Below are positions 1 to 10,904 of a stretch of 64,000 nt of DNA, piece after piece. The notes under the pieces were generated by a model, which saw only the letters and a list, made by a program, of their open reading frames with translations, had not been told where the DNA came from and ran no database searches. The number at the start of each line of letters is the position of its first letter. Position 1 is the stretch's first letter. Source of the stretch: Orientallactaga sibirica (lineage: Eukaryota > Chordata > Mammalia > Rodentia > Dipodidae); contig JAEOAD010000029.1 in assembly GCA_036365145.1 (NCBI GenBank), positions 20,631,001 through 20,695,000 on the forward strand, read 5' to 3'. Both the position numbers and the translations under genes were made by a program.

Positions 1-1290
1 TTTAAAAGCCTAAAACTTAAAATACTAATTATTTTCAAGACTAAGTGTTATGGAGAAAAATGAAGTAAGGCAACAAAAATATGCATCAAATTTTAAAAAG
101 CACAAATTTGATTTTGCATGAATAGAAACTGATGAATAACATGTGGCTAAAGTAATCTGTAAAGGAAGACCTGCCATGCAGAAGCAATAGACATTCACAG
201 TGATGACTATGCAAATTAGCCCACATTGTTCAATAAATTCATGATTCAACTTATCACATTGTTCCTCATAAATGTGTGTGCTATGGATCAATCAAAAAGT
301 AAGATAACTTAATTCCATAAACACAAATTAAATAAATTTTTAAAGGTATGGAATAAGGAAAAGGAATGTCTTAAATTCAGGCAAATCAAAATTCCAGAGC
401 TAGAAATGCTCTAAGCAATTGGGCCAAAATCTCTGGACAGGTCTAGGAAAGAGGAAGTATGATGTGAGGTTGGTAGTAAGGTGGAAGCTGTGGGAGGAAA
501 GCAGGTAGAAAGGCAGCTGGTATTGACATGTCTTAAAAGAACATTCAAAGTACTAGGTTGAAAAGAGATTTGGAGAGGCTAAAGTGCAGAAAAGTGACCA
601 TTAAGAGATTGCTGCAATTATTGAGATAAAAATGATAACAACTTAAGAAAGATTAATTCATGAGATATATAACTTTGAAAAGCCTAATATTTGTTAAACA
701 TAGTTCAAAGAAATACAAGCTGTGATAATGTCTAAGCTCTCTAAAGGGTTAATATTCTCATTGGATAAGATAAACAGTTAAAAATACAGAAATAAACTAG
801 ATATTCTATCATGCTGTAAAAAGAGCTTTAATACTGACAAATGTGATCAGGCAAAAGTGCAGAAGATTGTGTGAGAAGAAACATAATGAATTCAACTAGT
901 GGGTATTAATGGCACAGAGATGATGACATAATGGGTAGCAATTGATAGGCAATTTGACTTTTGGGATTTCTAGCCATTCTTCACTCAGGATGGAGAGACA
1001 ACTATAACAGGAAATTATTTCTGCTGTGGGAGGAGAAGGTGTCACTGTTGTGCAGACTTCCACATTTCTCTGGAAATCAGGCTTCATGCTTACTTGTGTT
1101 GATTTGCTTCCATATATCAGGGATGTTCTGATGGATATTATAGCATTAATAATTTCTGGAATTGCTCCAGTTCACATTTTGTATAACCTCATAATTTTAT
1201 TGTTAATACTGTTGGAACTGATGAATATTAACAGTTTTATGGGACTCAATATGGAATTTAGATTTATGTTTACAATATGGAGTGGTTAAA
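1..1290. other. Unassigned AT-rich sequence
   Basis: No repeat consensus, splice-bounded exon or plausible coding frame was recognised. Open frames on both strands are short and of low-complexity composition. It probably contains repeats too old to recognise by eye. Confidence 0.5.
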
Positions 1291-1299
1291 TCAGACTTA

Positions 1300-2010
1300 T
1301 TACTTTACCCATCAATTCAGCCATTATTTATTATATGTCTGAAATGCACTCGGTTATTTTGATGTATACAATATTATTTATTATAGTCACCCTGATCAAT
1401 TGTTCTCAAAAACATATTTCTTCTGTATAAATGAAACTTTATACCTTGTAACAATTCCTTAGTCCCTTCCTATCATCACTGGCTCCTGGTAATCACCATC
1501 CCACTTGAACATCTCTTGCTTCAAATTTTAGATTCCATATGAGTGAGATCACATGGTATTTGTCATTCTGCACCTGGCTTATTTCACTTATCATAATGAC
1601 CTCCATGTTTATCCATGTTATTTTATATGGCATGCTTTCCCCCTCTTAAGTCCTCATAAGCAGTGAACAAACTTTCCTGTTCTTCACTTTCTCCCCAATA
1701 CTTGTTACCCTGCATAACTTATAGCAGCCAGGCCATGAGGTATGAGTTGATATCCTACTGTGATTTTAATCCACCTTTTCCTATAATATTGAATATTTGT
1801 TCAAGGATATGTTAGCCATTTGTGAAGATTTTTTTTTTTTTTTTTGAGAAATGTCTGTTCAGGTTCCTGCCAATTTCTTGTTTATTGAAATGTTTGAGAT
1901 CTTTATGCATTTTGGTTTTTAACCACTTATTAATTGTGTTTTTTACAAACATTGCCTCCTATTATTTATTCTTTTCCCTTAACATTTTTATTTTCCTTTT
2001 ATTGTAATTT
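1300..2010 (-). mobile_element. Old L1 fragment (3' part), antisense
   Basis: The plus strand reads as the complement of a mammalian L1 3' region: a ccatatgagtgagatcacat segment, then cctggcttatttcacttatc, and later a gttcaggttcctgccaattt segment. These follow each other in the order expected of an antisense L1. It is heavily mutated with no intact frame. Both ends are approximate. Confidence 0.65.
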
Positions 2011-2029
2011 TTTAAAAAGCACATATTAT

Positions 2030-2277
2030 GGGCTGGAGAGATGGCTTAGCGGTTAAGGTGCCTGCCTCCTAAGCCTAAGAACGCCAGTTCCAATCTCCAG
2101 CGGTTCTAATCTCCAGGTCGCACGTTTAGCCAGATGCAAAGTGACTCAAGGGCACAATGCTGCACTTGACCACAAGGGGGCGCACACATCTGGATTTCTT
2201 TCGCAGCAGCTGAGAGGCTGTTGGCGCGCCCATCTCTATCTGTCTTCGTCTCCCTTTCTCTCTGTCTCTCTCCAAAA
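2030..2277 (+). mobile_element. Dip-type SINE (long, CpG-bearing subtype)
   Basis: Full-length tRNA-headed SINE: Pol III box A-like head (gctggagagatggcttagcg), a cctcctaagcctaagaacgc segment, a block with cacaagggggcgcacac, a CT-rich stretch and an A tail. It is flanked by an exact 16-bp TSD, aaaaagcacatattat, at 2014-2029 and 2278-2293. The clean TSD and retained CpGs suggest a fairly recent insertion. A short internal duplication (ccaatctccagcggttctaa) is visible after the head. Confidence 0.9.
2170..2183 (+). promoter_or_regulatory. CTCF-like core motif inside the Dip SINE
   Basis: The bases ccacaagggggcgc differ at one position from the familiar CTCF core ccaccagggggcgc. Rodent B2-superfamily SINEs are known to spread CTCF sites. 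Occupancy here is inferred only. Confidence 0.4.
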
Positions 2278-2339
2278 AAAAAGCACATATTATCTAGCAC
2301 TAGATCTTTTTGTATAGAATTAGTATTATACTTTTTCTT

Positions 2340-2455
2340 TTCCTCTTTCCCTTTCTCCTCTCTCTCTCTCTCTCTCTCCCTCTCAGCAGGTCTCTGTAGT
2401 TGAGGCTGGCCTAAAACTCACAGACATCCTCAAATTCAGATTTCTGGGTCCTGAT
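2340..2455 (-). repeat. CT-rich microsatellite plus short B1-like relic
   Basis: A (CT)n run at about 2357-2376 is followed by gttgaggctggcctaaaact, which resembles the antisense left half of a B1. Too short and diverged for a firm assignment. Confidence 0.4.
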
Positions 2456-2654
2456 ATAAAAATGTGAGCCCCATGCTCACCTTAGCATTGCATTTTCTTA
2501 TGAACAAGGATGGGTTATAGGCCAAAGAACAAATCTCATTCTGACTTCTCCAGAATCCAGGATAATCAAGGTGATTCAAGCTAGGGATTTATAGGCAGGT
2601 TTGTTAATACCACAATAACAAATCAAAACTCCAAAATGTTATTCTTATCTCTAT

Positions 2655-2660
<6 letters not shown>

Positions 2661-2690
<30 letters not shown>

Positions 2691-2831
2691 GTTTTTGAGG
2701 TAGGGTCTCACTCTAATCCAGGCTGACCTAGAATTAACTATGTAGTCTCAGGGTGGCCTCAAACTCCTGGCTATCCTCCTACCTCTGCCTCCCAAGTGCT
2801 GGGATTAAAGGTGTGTACCACCACGCCTGGC
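2661..2831 (-). mobile_element. B1 SINE, antisense
   Basis: Complement of a full B1 (7SL-derived): poly-T run, gaggtagggtctcactctaa, gtagtctcagggtggcctca, then gtgctgggattaaaggtgtg. An exact 14-bp TSD, atctctattctttt, lies at 2647-2660 and 2832-2845. Confidence 0.92.
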
Positions 2832-2979
2832 ATCTCTATTCTTTTGCCAACCCATTTTCAACTTAAGTAGACTGATATGGGCTGTCCTTATATTATAAAA
2901 AAATCAAGAAAGATGTTCAAGGAGCAAATAAATGTATTTGATTTGAATTCACACTTAGAGAAGTAGTCACATAGTAAGA

Positions 2980-3335
2980 TTTTTTTTAAAAATATTTATT
3001 CCTGTGTATGAGCATGTGTGCATGTTTGTATCTACATGTGACATTTGGGTCCACACTCTGTCTTTCCACCTCATTTGATTCAGGATTTCTGGCTCTGGCT
3101 TCTCGTTCTTTCTCTCTCTTTCCCATTCTTTGCTGCATATTCCATAAGACCATGGGTGATTTTCCTCTCTACTCCTCATCTCACCATCAGCATCAGCATC
3201 TGCATGCTGGGATAACAGATGTCCACCTTTGCTTCTAGTTTTTCACATAGTGTATAGAGATTGAAATTGGATGCTCTAGCTTGACCAGTGTGCACTCACT
3301 GTAGCCACTGAGCCGTCTACCTAGCTCTCACATAG
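2980..3335 (-). repeat. Probable old rodent SINE-like repeat
   Basis: It starts with aaaatatttattcctgtgta and ends with cactgagccgtctacctagc, which looks like the antisense head of an ancient tRNA-headed SINE (a B2/B3/B4-type composite). Diverged; the family was not resolved. Confidence 0.4.
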
Positions 3336-3373
3336 TAAGATGTTTTCTCTTTTTAGCTAACCTTGTCTTCTAA

Positions 3374-3447
3374 TTCACATGGCCCCTGTTTCATGATAAA
3401 CTTAACTGACTTCACATGGCCCCTGTTCCTTGATTAACATGACTGAC
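3374..3447. repeat. 37-bp direct tandem duplication
   Basis: Units 3374-3410 and 3411-3447 both begin ttcacatggcccctgtt and end ctgac. They differ at about five positions and abut with no spacer. No gene context. Confidence 0.8.
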
Positions 3448-4511
3448 ATCAGTAAGATGCAATGCTCTGAACTGGCATTCCTTTCTGTACTATTGTAGAA
3501 GACATGGAGGTTGTGGCTCTTGCTCTGAAGTTTTGGCTTCTACAGCAAGCTGTTAAGACTTCTGACCTACAGAGAGAGGACATCTCATTATCCCCATGGT
3601 TCTGGGATGCATCACTTCCATCTTGAAGTCAATGTTATGGTCTAAAGCCACTACAGACCATGGCACCACATGTGGAACCCAGCTAAGTCTGTTACTGGCT
3701 TGTGACCTCACTTCAATCATTCCATGTTCAGCAGCTGAGCATGAGTGCCTGAAAACTAATTTAGAAAATGACTTTCTACCTTACTCTCCATGAATCATTA
3801 CTCCCTGCCACCAAATATCCAGGACACTGGTTTTCTGATGGGTTTTCTCCACAGTATATCTTTTTGTAGTATTGGAAGTATTTGAATAACCAAGCTGCAG
3901 ATTATAAAACCCTACATGGAATGTTTTAATTGGAAAGCACAGCACAGCAAAATATAACACAACATGTAAATGTCAAGCTATAGCTTGAAAGAAATTTTGA
4001 CATTCAAATCATGCAGATGTATACAATTCTTTACAAAAGAGGGACAAAGTACAGCCATTTCTTTCTATTATGCTATAATTGAGAAGGCCTTAGGTCATAG
4101 CAGGAGAAGAAGAAAGGACTTTGTGTTCAGAGTACAAACTATATGTCAGGTGGTAATTCAATGCATATGTAAATATACTGGTTGAAGTCTTGCAGGTTCC
4201 AGGTTCCGTATAACAGTCCAATAAGATAGGTATAATTTCCTTCCTTAGAGAAGAAAGTAGAGAAGGCAGCTAGACAATGCCTGCAAATAAAAATGTATGG
4301 GATTTGACTTTTGCTCTTATGTACAAAGAAGATTCAACCACTTGGTCATTCAGGAGATTCACACACGATGTAACATGAAGCAGTTGTTTCATTAATATGG
4401 CACTGAACTGTTATAATTTTGGTTTTGCAGCTGCAAGGAGAATGGCTCCTCCTCTAGCTGAAATCTCCTCAGTGTCAGATACTTTCCTCAGAGGACATCC
4501 TAGTAGTTTTG
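3448..4511. other. Unassigned sequence
   Basis: No recognisable gene or repeat. Several short open frames occur, none with a recognisable domain or exon structure. Confidence 0.45.
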
Positions 4512-4516
4512 CCAGT

Positions 4517-4907
4517 TGTGGTAGTTTGACTATATGTCCCCCAATATATTAAGTGTTTTACTAGTTATAGTTTGCATCTGCAATCACCTTGCTAGAGGCG
4601 ATGTCACTGGGGGCTGGTCTTAAGGTGTTAATGGTGTGGGTTTGAGATTCCATTGTAAAGATATGCAAATGTGCCTAGCAGGAGTTCCTGAAGTGTGCTG
4701 TGTGACCTTTTGGCTGTCGTTTTGCTCTGTTTGCTGTGGTGGCTGGTTGGTTTTTCTCTCTCCACTTGGCCCTGTGAAAGCAGGCTGCTTCTCCTGCCTT
4801 TATGGAACTTCCCCTGGATCTGTAAGCTTCAATAAATAATATCCCTTCCTCCATAATTGTGCCTGGTCTGGAAGTTCATCTCAGCGAACCTGAAACTGTC
4901 TGCTACA
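4517..4907 (+). repeat. 5' LTR of copy 1
   Basis: Begins TGTGGTAGTTTGACTATATG and ends GTCTGCTACA. An AATAAA polyadenylation signal is at 4831-4836. It contains an octamer-like atgcaaat at about 4663-4670. It would hold the Pol II promoter of the element; no strong TATA box was picked out. Confidence 0.88.
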
Positions 4908-4913
4908 GTAAAG

Positions 4914-4931
4914 TGGTACTGAGGAGTGTGG
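4914..4931 (+). other. Primer binding site-like segment (Leu-tRNA type), copy 1
   Basis: Six bases after the 5' LTR the sequence reads tggtactgaggagtgtgg. This resembles the TGGT...AGGAGTGG primer sites complementary to leucine tRNA used by ERVL/MaLR elements. The match is partial, so the tRNA is inferred. Confidence 0.5.
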
Positions 4932-5219
4932 GGTGAGATGAACCTGACTGTGTGGATATTTGTCTTTTGGAACTTTTGTTTTGGAGGAATGGACATGGAC
5001 GTGGTGCTTGCAACTGAAGATGCCTTCTGGAGTGGTAAGCCAAGTTTTATGGACTATTCTGATGAGAGTTTGAGAATGCTGAGTGCAGACTGTATTGAAC
5101 TTCGAGGCTTGGCTTATGAGCTTTCTAAGGGGAAGGAAAGACTGCTGAGGACTTTGTTGGAACTGGGATACTGGCATAAGGGATGGCTATGTTTCGCTAT
5201 CCAGGCCCAGAAAATTTGA
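4926..5219 (+). CDS. 97-codon open frame of the MaLR-like element, copy 1
   Basis: An ATG frame of 97 codons begins 18 bases after the 5' LTR, overlapping the primer site, and ends at TGA. Residues about 9-21 are hydrophobic (VWIFVFWNFCFGG) and could be a signal or membrane segment. The middle is acidic (DYSDES), and the C-terminal third is Arg/Lys/Leu-rich and could be helical. No known domain was recognised. The corresponding frame in copy 2 (58195-58488) has the same length and the same start and stop, with about 13 residue changes. Most nucleotide differences between the two are replacements, so the frame may just be young and drifting rather than selected. MaLR elements carry only vestigial gag-like sequence. 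Translation is unproven. Confidence 0.3.
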   Translation: MWGEMNLTVWIFVFWNFCFGGMDMDVVLATEDAFWSGKPSFMDYSDESLRMLSADCIELRGLAYELSKGKERLLRTLLELGYWHKGWLCFAIQAQKI

Positions 5220-6125
5220 TCAAGGTTAAATTTGTAATGGACTGATGTGCTTGGCTAAAGATATTGGACTGAGATTTTAAGATTTTAAGTTGGAAAACCT
5301 CAAGCAAGTTAAAAGCAGAGGCACTGAGACTGGTTTTTTGTTACTGGAGCTGCTATTGTCAGCTCATTAGCAATCTTAAGGGAGGTGGAAGGAAGGTGGC
5401 CTGACTTGATTTACATTAAAACAATGGAGAGGATGCCTGAGGAAAGACTGTTAGAAATGCAAATTCTGACTGCAGAAGGAACCTGCTTTTCAAAGCTATT
5501 ATTTATTTTGTCCCTGGATTAAGAATATGGCTGTGTCCTGCACACTTGGTATTAGTTTTGGAAATATGAAAAATGCATAGAATGGTCATGAATTGCACAC
5601 AGTTTCAGGAGCTTCTGCTGAGATGCGGCATGAGGCAGGGCATGAAGTCCCTGAGGAATAGGCTGGAAGAGCCTTTGGAAGATGGACCGTGGTTTGCATG
5701 GAGACCTGAAGATGTTTTGGATATACCAGGACTGTGCAAAAGGGCTACCATGGAGTGCAGTGTTGGCATAGGATGAAAGTTTTCCCTGGTGACTCTGCCC
5801 AGCTGGAGAGAAGGAATTGGAAAACCTGGAGACTGGCAGTCTCTGGTTATATTGAACTTGAACTGCAGAAGTTTGATGACGGCTGATGGTGGTTGAGTTT
5901 GCATTGTTCTAGTCTCTCCTTGCTATTCCTCATACAGTTAAAATGTTTACTTTGTGCCTTTACATGTTGAAAGTATTTAACTTGTTTGATTTTACAGGAC
6001 TCACTATCTTAAGTTGATCAAGACTGTGAGAACCTTTGAAATTGGACTGAGTACAATTTACAATGTGTGATAGTTATAAATCTATTGGGGGCCAGGAGCT
6101 AAATATATTGGGGGCAGGGGCAGAA

Positions 6126-6519
6126 TGTGGTAGTTTGAATATGTGTCCCCCAATATATTCAGCGTTTTACTAGTTATAGTTTGCATCTGCAATCACCTTG
6201 CTAGAGGCAATGTCACTGGGGGCTGGTCTTAAGGTGTTAATGGTGTGGGTTTGAGATTCCATTGTAAAGATATGCAAATGTGCCTAGCAGGAGTTCCTGA
6301 AGTGTGCTGTGTGACGTTCTGGCTGTAGTTTTGCTCTGTGTGCTGTGGTGGCTGGTTGGTTTTTCTCTCTCTCCACTTGGCCTTGTGAAAGCAGGCTGCT
6401 TCTCCTGCCTTTATGGAACTTCCCCTGGATCTGTAAGCTTCAATAAAGTAATATCCCTTCCTCCATAACTGTGCCTGGTCTGGAAGTTCATCTCAGCGAA
6501 CCTGAAGCTGTCTGCTACA
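6126..6519 (+). repeat. 3' LTR of copy 1 with preceding polypurine tract
   Basis: Begins TGTGGTAGTTTGAATATGTG, ends GTCTGCTACA, then the ccagt TSD. It is preceded by the G-rich tract ttgggggcaggggcagaa (to 6125), suitable for plus-strand priming. A near-duplicate of the tract, tattgggggcc, lies about 25 bp upstream. Confidence 0.88.
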
Positions 6520-6575
6520 CCAGTGTTGTAGATCTTGGTAAACAGAGAAGTCAGAATACAATGAAAGTAAATTAA

Positions 6576-6800
6576 AGGGATGGGGTAGATGGCTCCACAG
6601 ATAAAGATGCTTGCTGGCCCAGATTCAATTCCCTAGTACCCATGTAAAGCCAGATGCACAAAATGTAGGAGGTGTCCACAGTTTTCTTGCAGTAGTACAG
6701 TCCCAGGCTCACCTATACGTTCTCATTAATAAATACATAAATAAATAAATAATCAAATAAATACACATACATACATACATACAATAATTTTTTAAAACCC
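6576..6800 (+). mobile_element. Old Dip/B2-type SINE
   Basis: Diverged head (gggatggggtagatggctcc), then cccatgtaaagccagatgca and a long AAATAAATA / CATA-repeat tail. No clean TSD. Confidence 0.7.
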
Positions 6801-7076
6801 CAACTAACTGAAAAAAATTGATCCTTGCTTATAATCTAAGGCATGGTGCCAGACTGTATTCAAGATATTTTTGGCATAACATTACTCTATGTTAAGCTTC
6901 AGTGATGGGGGATGAGGGCTATGTATGGGCTGATAATAGCCACTCTTGCCCTGGTGATTGGCTTTGTGTTTAGAAGTTCTAATCAGCAATGTAAACCAAA
7001 CTAGTAATATTAGTGCACAGAATTGTGCTATAGTCAGAATCCAAAAACATTAGCCAAGTCTGATAATATATATGCT

Positions 7077-7190
7077 ATCCTAACACTCAGGGGGCAGGAG
7101 TAGGTAGACCACGAATTCAAGGGCAGCCTGAGCCACCTAGTGAATGAAAGCCCAATATGTGCTACCTAGTCTGAAAACAAAACCAAAAAG
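7077..7190 (+). mobile_element. Diverged B1-like relic
   Basis: Reads cctaacactcagggggcagg ... cgaattcaagggcagcctga ... with an A/C-rich tail, recalling the B1 body. Strongly diverged. Confidence 0.45.
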
Positions 7191-7429
7191 ACTTGTAGAA
7201 GGGTCTCCAAAGATTTTCAGCCAAATCTGCAAACCCTGTGGCAGTGTTATGCTGTTGTTTCTATAAATGCATTAGGTGGCATTGTTGACTTTCAGAGGGG
7301 TAAATTATCCTGGGTTACCTAGTTTGACTTTTGTTTTAAACAGAGCTTTCTATGAATAGCAGTTAGAAAGAGAGTCAAAAAAGGAGTCATAGATATTTGA
7401 AGTATGAATAAGATACAATGTACTGTTTT

Positions 7430-7661
7430 CTTTGTGTATGTGCATTTTTATGCATGTAGGAACATGTGTGCATGGATACTCATACCCACATGTATGCATA
7501 GGTATGGCGGCCAGTGGTCAATACTGGGTGTTTTCCTCAATGGCCCTCCACCCTATTCTATGAAATGAGTTCCTCACTGAACCCAGAGATCAATGATTTG
7601 ACCAGACTTGCTAACCAATGAGCATTATTGATTCTCCTCTCTCTGCCTCACAAGTGCTAGA
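7430..7661 (-). repeat. Old rodent short repeat, unresolved family
   Basis: A TGTG-rich start (tgtgtatgtgcatttttatg) leads into cctcactgaacccagagatc and gattctcctctctctgcctc. This pattern recurs in rodent B4/RSINE-like composites. No TSD. It abuts the interrupted B1. Confidence 0.35.
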
Positions 7662-8272
7662 TGCTGAGCGTGGTGGTACATGCCTTTAATCCCAGCACAC
7701 AGAAGGCAGAGTAGGATTATCACCATGAATTTGAGGCCCACCCTGAGACTACATATTGAATTTCAGGTCAACCTTTGTTGGGCCCTGCCCCAGTGTGAGG
7801 CCTAGTGGTTCTGAGCCCAGCCAGAGTTTACCTGTACTTGGCTCCCGGTGAGGCCTAGTTGAGCTTCCGGAGCCTGAGTAGAGTTTTGCGACCTGTCCTT
7901 GGAGTGACTCAGCACCTAAGCTGAAACTGCCTCCGCCCAGCTGCTGCTGACATGGTGAAATAATATTGGCCCTTACACCTTTATCTCATCCTTTTTCCCA
8001 CCCTCTCTCAAAATATATAAATACCTCCCCATGACAATAAAGGAGAGATTTCCGCCAGATGGACTCCTGGCTCAATGTGGTTTTCTTTTCTCCGGTGGCT
8101 TGGGGAGGTTTTTTGAGTCGCCGACACCCGCCTTCCCGCTCAGCCCCGAGAGAGAAGTGGCTGGCCCAGCTCTCTCTCTCTTCCGCTCTACCTGCCGGTG
8201 GTGGAGGAAAAAAGCACCAGCAAACCTTCACTAGAGCAAGACCCTACCTTGAAAAATTAAAAAAAAACAAAC
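7662..8272 (+). mobile_element. B1 SINE split by an LTR insertion
   Basis: The left part, 7662-7775 (gagcgtggtggtacatgcct ... actacatattgaatttcagg), and the right part, 8229-8272 (actagagcaagaccctacct plus an A/AAAC tail), form one B1 when the 7776-8222 LTR and one TSD copy are removed. The B1 is therefore older than the LTR insertion. Confidence 0.85.
7776..8222 (+). mobile_element. Solo LTR, class II (ERVK)-like
   Basis: A 447-bp LTR beginning TGTTGGGCCCTGCC and ending GCACCAGCA, flanked by a perfect 6-bp TSD, aacctt (7770-7775 and 8223-8228). The 6-bp TSD is typical of ERVK/class II integrases. The TATA-like atatataaatacc is at about 8013-8025, and an AATAAA lies near 8036 in gacaataaagg. 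The GC-rich 3' part would be R-U5. No internal sequence remains, so it is a solo LTR left by LTR-LTR recombination. The orientation is set by the TATA then AATAAA order. Confidence 0.88.
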
Positions 8273-8425
8273 AAACAAGAGCTGGAATTATAGAGGTACA
8301 ACATTTCACATGGGTACTGGGGGTCTGAAATCAGGTCTTCATGCAACAATCATGAAATACATGTCCTTAGCCTTCATACTATTCATGAGTTGAAATGGAA
8401 TAAGATATGTGAGGTAGATGTACTG

Positions 8426-8556
8426 GAGAGATGGTTCACAGTTTAAGGTATTTGCCTGTGAACCATAAGGACCTGGGTTCAATTCCCCAGTGTCTACATA
8501 AGCCAGATGCACAAGATAGTACATGCATCTGTAGTTCTTTTGCATTTGGAATAGCT
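8426..8556 (+). mobile_element. Dip-type SINE, 3'-truncated
   Basis: Head tactggagagatggttcaca, then cataagccagatgcacaaga; it stops before the CT-rich tail. No TSD seen. Confidence 0.75.
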
Positions 8557-9735
8557 TGAAGCATATTAAAATGTAGATTCCATTACCATAAGTTGTGTTA
8601 AAATGGTTTACATAACTTAAATATTTTGACCATTAAGTTGGTGTCTAAATCAATTATTTCCTCCATTTGTTTTTAATTACTTTGGTTAACTTTAATATTT
8701 TCTAATATAATTAATTTTGCTACATTGTAATAGTTGCCTTTACATAAGATGAAAGATAATGACTCTCTTTTTTCTTATTGCTATTCACGCTAATTGCTTA
8801 CATATAGCATGCATGTACAAAATTCACATTGCAATTTATGCAAAAAACATACAAGATTCTTATCTTAGAGCATTGTGTTATATTTGGGGTTTGGTTTAGA
8901 GAGAAAAATTATTTAATTAACCTCAAATAATTTTAAATTATGTAAATTTACATTTGAATCAAACTGAAAAAAATCAAACCAAATAATATAATATTGTCAC
9001 TTGTACAGTAGCTATAAAAATGACATAACATTAGAATTACATGTTATTAACTTAGTAAAAAGAGGAATTACAAAGTTTCATAATGAAGAATGAATTTCAA
9101 AGCAAAGTACATATATAAGAACTGGGAATATCACTGTGAAAAGGGAATAAAGGGGAGTGAAAAGTTCAAAAACTGGGGATTCCATTAGAATAGCTACACT
9201 TGACCTGTACTTGATATATGTTCATTGAGGCAATGAGATTCCCTGATGGGAAAATAATAGGTCACTAGCCAAGGAACACTCTGAACAAAATTATGGACAT
9301 TGCACAAATTAATTTACTAATGTAGTGCTAAGAACAGTTTTGAAAATCTTTCTGAGAATTTGAAGTAATATCAACAAAAATCATAGTGAGCCATACCAAA
9401 CACAATACTTTAGATAGGCCATAGATACATTTCTGTTTCCTCTTTCCATTTAGCCTTCTAGTTCCTGAACCCAATGTCTATCATGAAATTACACTCCATT
9501 TTCATAGACTGATCCTTCTGTCAGAAATATCATTTTTCCTCTTCTAGAATTTGATGAGAAGTCAGGTTTGACTTCTTAAGACCTATTTCTAATACCCACC
9601 TAACTATGCATGGATTGTAGGACTACAAAAAATTATTTGCTTTGGTGTATGTGTTCTCATCTACAAAGTGGGGTTATTATAAATTTTAAGTTAGTTTGCC
9701 TCTGTACTAAACACTAATTATTTATTTATTCTTAA
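8557..9735. other. Unassigned AT-rich sequence
   Basis: Very AT-rich, with no recognisable repeat, exon or RNA gene. Confidence 0.5.
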
Positions 9736-9763
9736 ATATATTTTATTTATTTACTTGAGAGAA

Positions 9764-9794
<31 letters not shown>

Positions 9795-9965
9795 GAGAGG
9801 GAGGGAGAGTAAGAATGGGCATGCCAAGGACCTCCAGCCATTGAAAATGAACTCCAGATGCATGCGCCCCCTTGAGCATCTGGCTTTTGTGGGTCCTGGA
9901 GAATTGAACATGGATCCTTTGGCTTTGCAGGCAAATGCCTTAACCATTAAGCCATCTCTCCAGTC
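9736..9965 (-). mobile_element. Dip-type SINE, antisense
   Basis: T-rich tail, (GA)n stretch, gggcatgccaaggacctcca, then ccattaagccatctctccag at the head. Full length by eye. Confidence 0.88.
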
Positions 9966-10179
9966 CAAAGCTGGTAATTTAATTGTTAGATTCACATTTC
10001 TGGTGACCAGAAGTTCAAATGAAGATGCTAATAAAGAAGATACGTTCTTCTGAGATCTCTGAGGAGTAATCTGTTAGAGCATAACTCCATTCATCACATG
10101 ATGTTCTACATGTTTCCCTGTCCCTGGATGTGAATTTCCTCTTTTTATAAGGACAAAGCTGTTGAAAATTAGAAAATCA

Positions 10180-10512
10180 CTTGTATTAGTTCCTTTCAGG
10201 TCACTGTGGGAGTACTAAGAAGGGCAACTTACAGAAGTGAAGATACATTTTGGCTCACAATTTCAGAAGGTTTCAGCACATCATGGTGAAGGCATGGTGG
10301 AAGAAAATGAGTTCAAGAGCAATACTGTTCACCTCATAGAGACCAGAAAGCAATGAGAAAGGCTCGACCTAGGAATCAGGAATGATCTTCACAGGCCCAG
10401 CCATAGTGATCTTCTTAAGGCACGTAGGCTGTGCCTCTTAAAGGTTTCACAGCTTCCAAAAGGTGCCAACAACTGGACCTGTGGGGGATCTTTCAGATCC
10501 AAACCACAGAAC
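10180..10512 (-). mobile_element. MaLR-like LTR relic, antisense
   Basis: Antisense pattern of a rodent/mammalian MaLR-type LTR: gtattagttcctttcaggtc, ttttggctcacaatttcaga, catcatggtgaaggcatggt, ending gatccaaaccacagaacag. Highly diverged with no TSD; the subfamily is not assigned. Confidence 0.5.
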
Positions 10513-10842
10513 AGCCCAAGCTCCATAATTCTTCAATATGCTTACCCAATTACATCTTCAATAACTTTAGATCCAAGTAGGATCATATTTTGATACACTT
10601 GGGGATAGAACTTCAACATATAGATTTATGTAGGAATATATAACAATCTGTAACATTTCGTTGGGCTCTTTTGAAGACACAATAAATATATGTCTTAATA
10701 AAATATTTGACACACAATGGTGAATAGATTATCTGTTATTAAAAGATTTGAAACATTTTATTTGGGAAAAATATCACATTTATACCTTTATAATTATTTT
10801 TGGTGTTCTCTTTCAGACTTGTGTCTTCTTGCTCATTTACAT
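10513..10842. other. Unassigned AT-rich sequence
   Basis: No gene or recognised repeat. Confidence 0.45.
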
Positions 10843-10843
10843 G

Positions 10844-10879
<36 letters not shown>

Positions 10880-10904
10880 CAGAGAGAGAGACAGAGAGAG
10901 AGAT
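10843..10904. repeat. (AC)n(AG)n microsatellite
   Basis: A short acacacac run followed by an AGAG-rich purine run. Confidence 0.9.

Larger units (their letters stand above)
4517..6519 (+). mobile_element. Complete MaLR/ERVL-like LTR retrotransposon, copy 1
   Basis: Two similar LTRs (4517-4907, 391 bp; 6126-6519, 394 bp), each beginning TGTGGTAG and ending TACA, enclose a 1218-bp internal region. A perfect 5-bp TSD, ccagt, lies at 4512-4516 and 6520-6524. A 5-bp TSD, a short non-pol internal region and a Leu-tRNA-like primer site fit the nonautonomous MaLR branch of ERVL elements. By eye the LTRs differ at about 13 positions plus two small indels. There is no gag-pol homology, so mobilisation would depend on another element. 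The same family recurs at 57788-59790. Confidence 0.88.

Noticed and set aside
5573..5776. 67-codon second frame in the MaLR-like element
   Set aside because: The matching region of copy 2 has indels that break this frame, so it is not a shared coding region.
10843..10904. Regular repeats suggestive of an array
   Set aside because: A simple microsatellite. There are no repeat-spacer units anywhere that could be CRISPR, and the DNA is mammalian.
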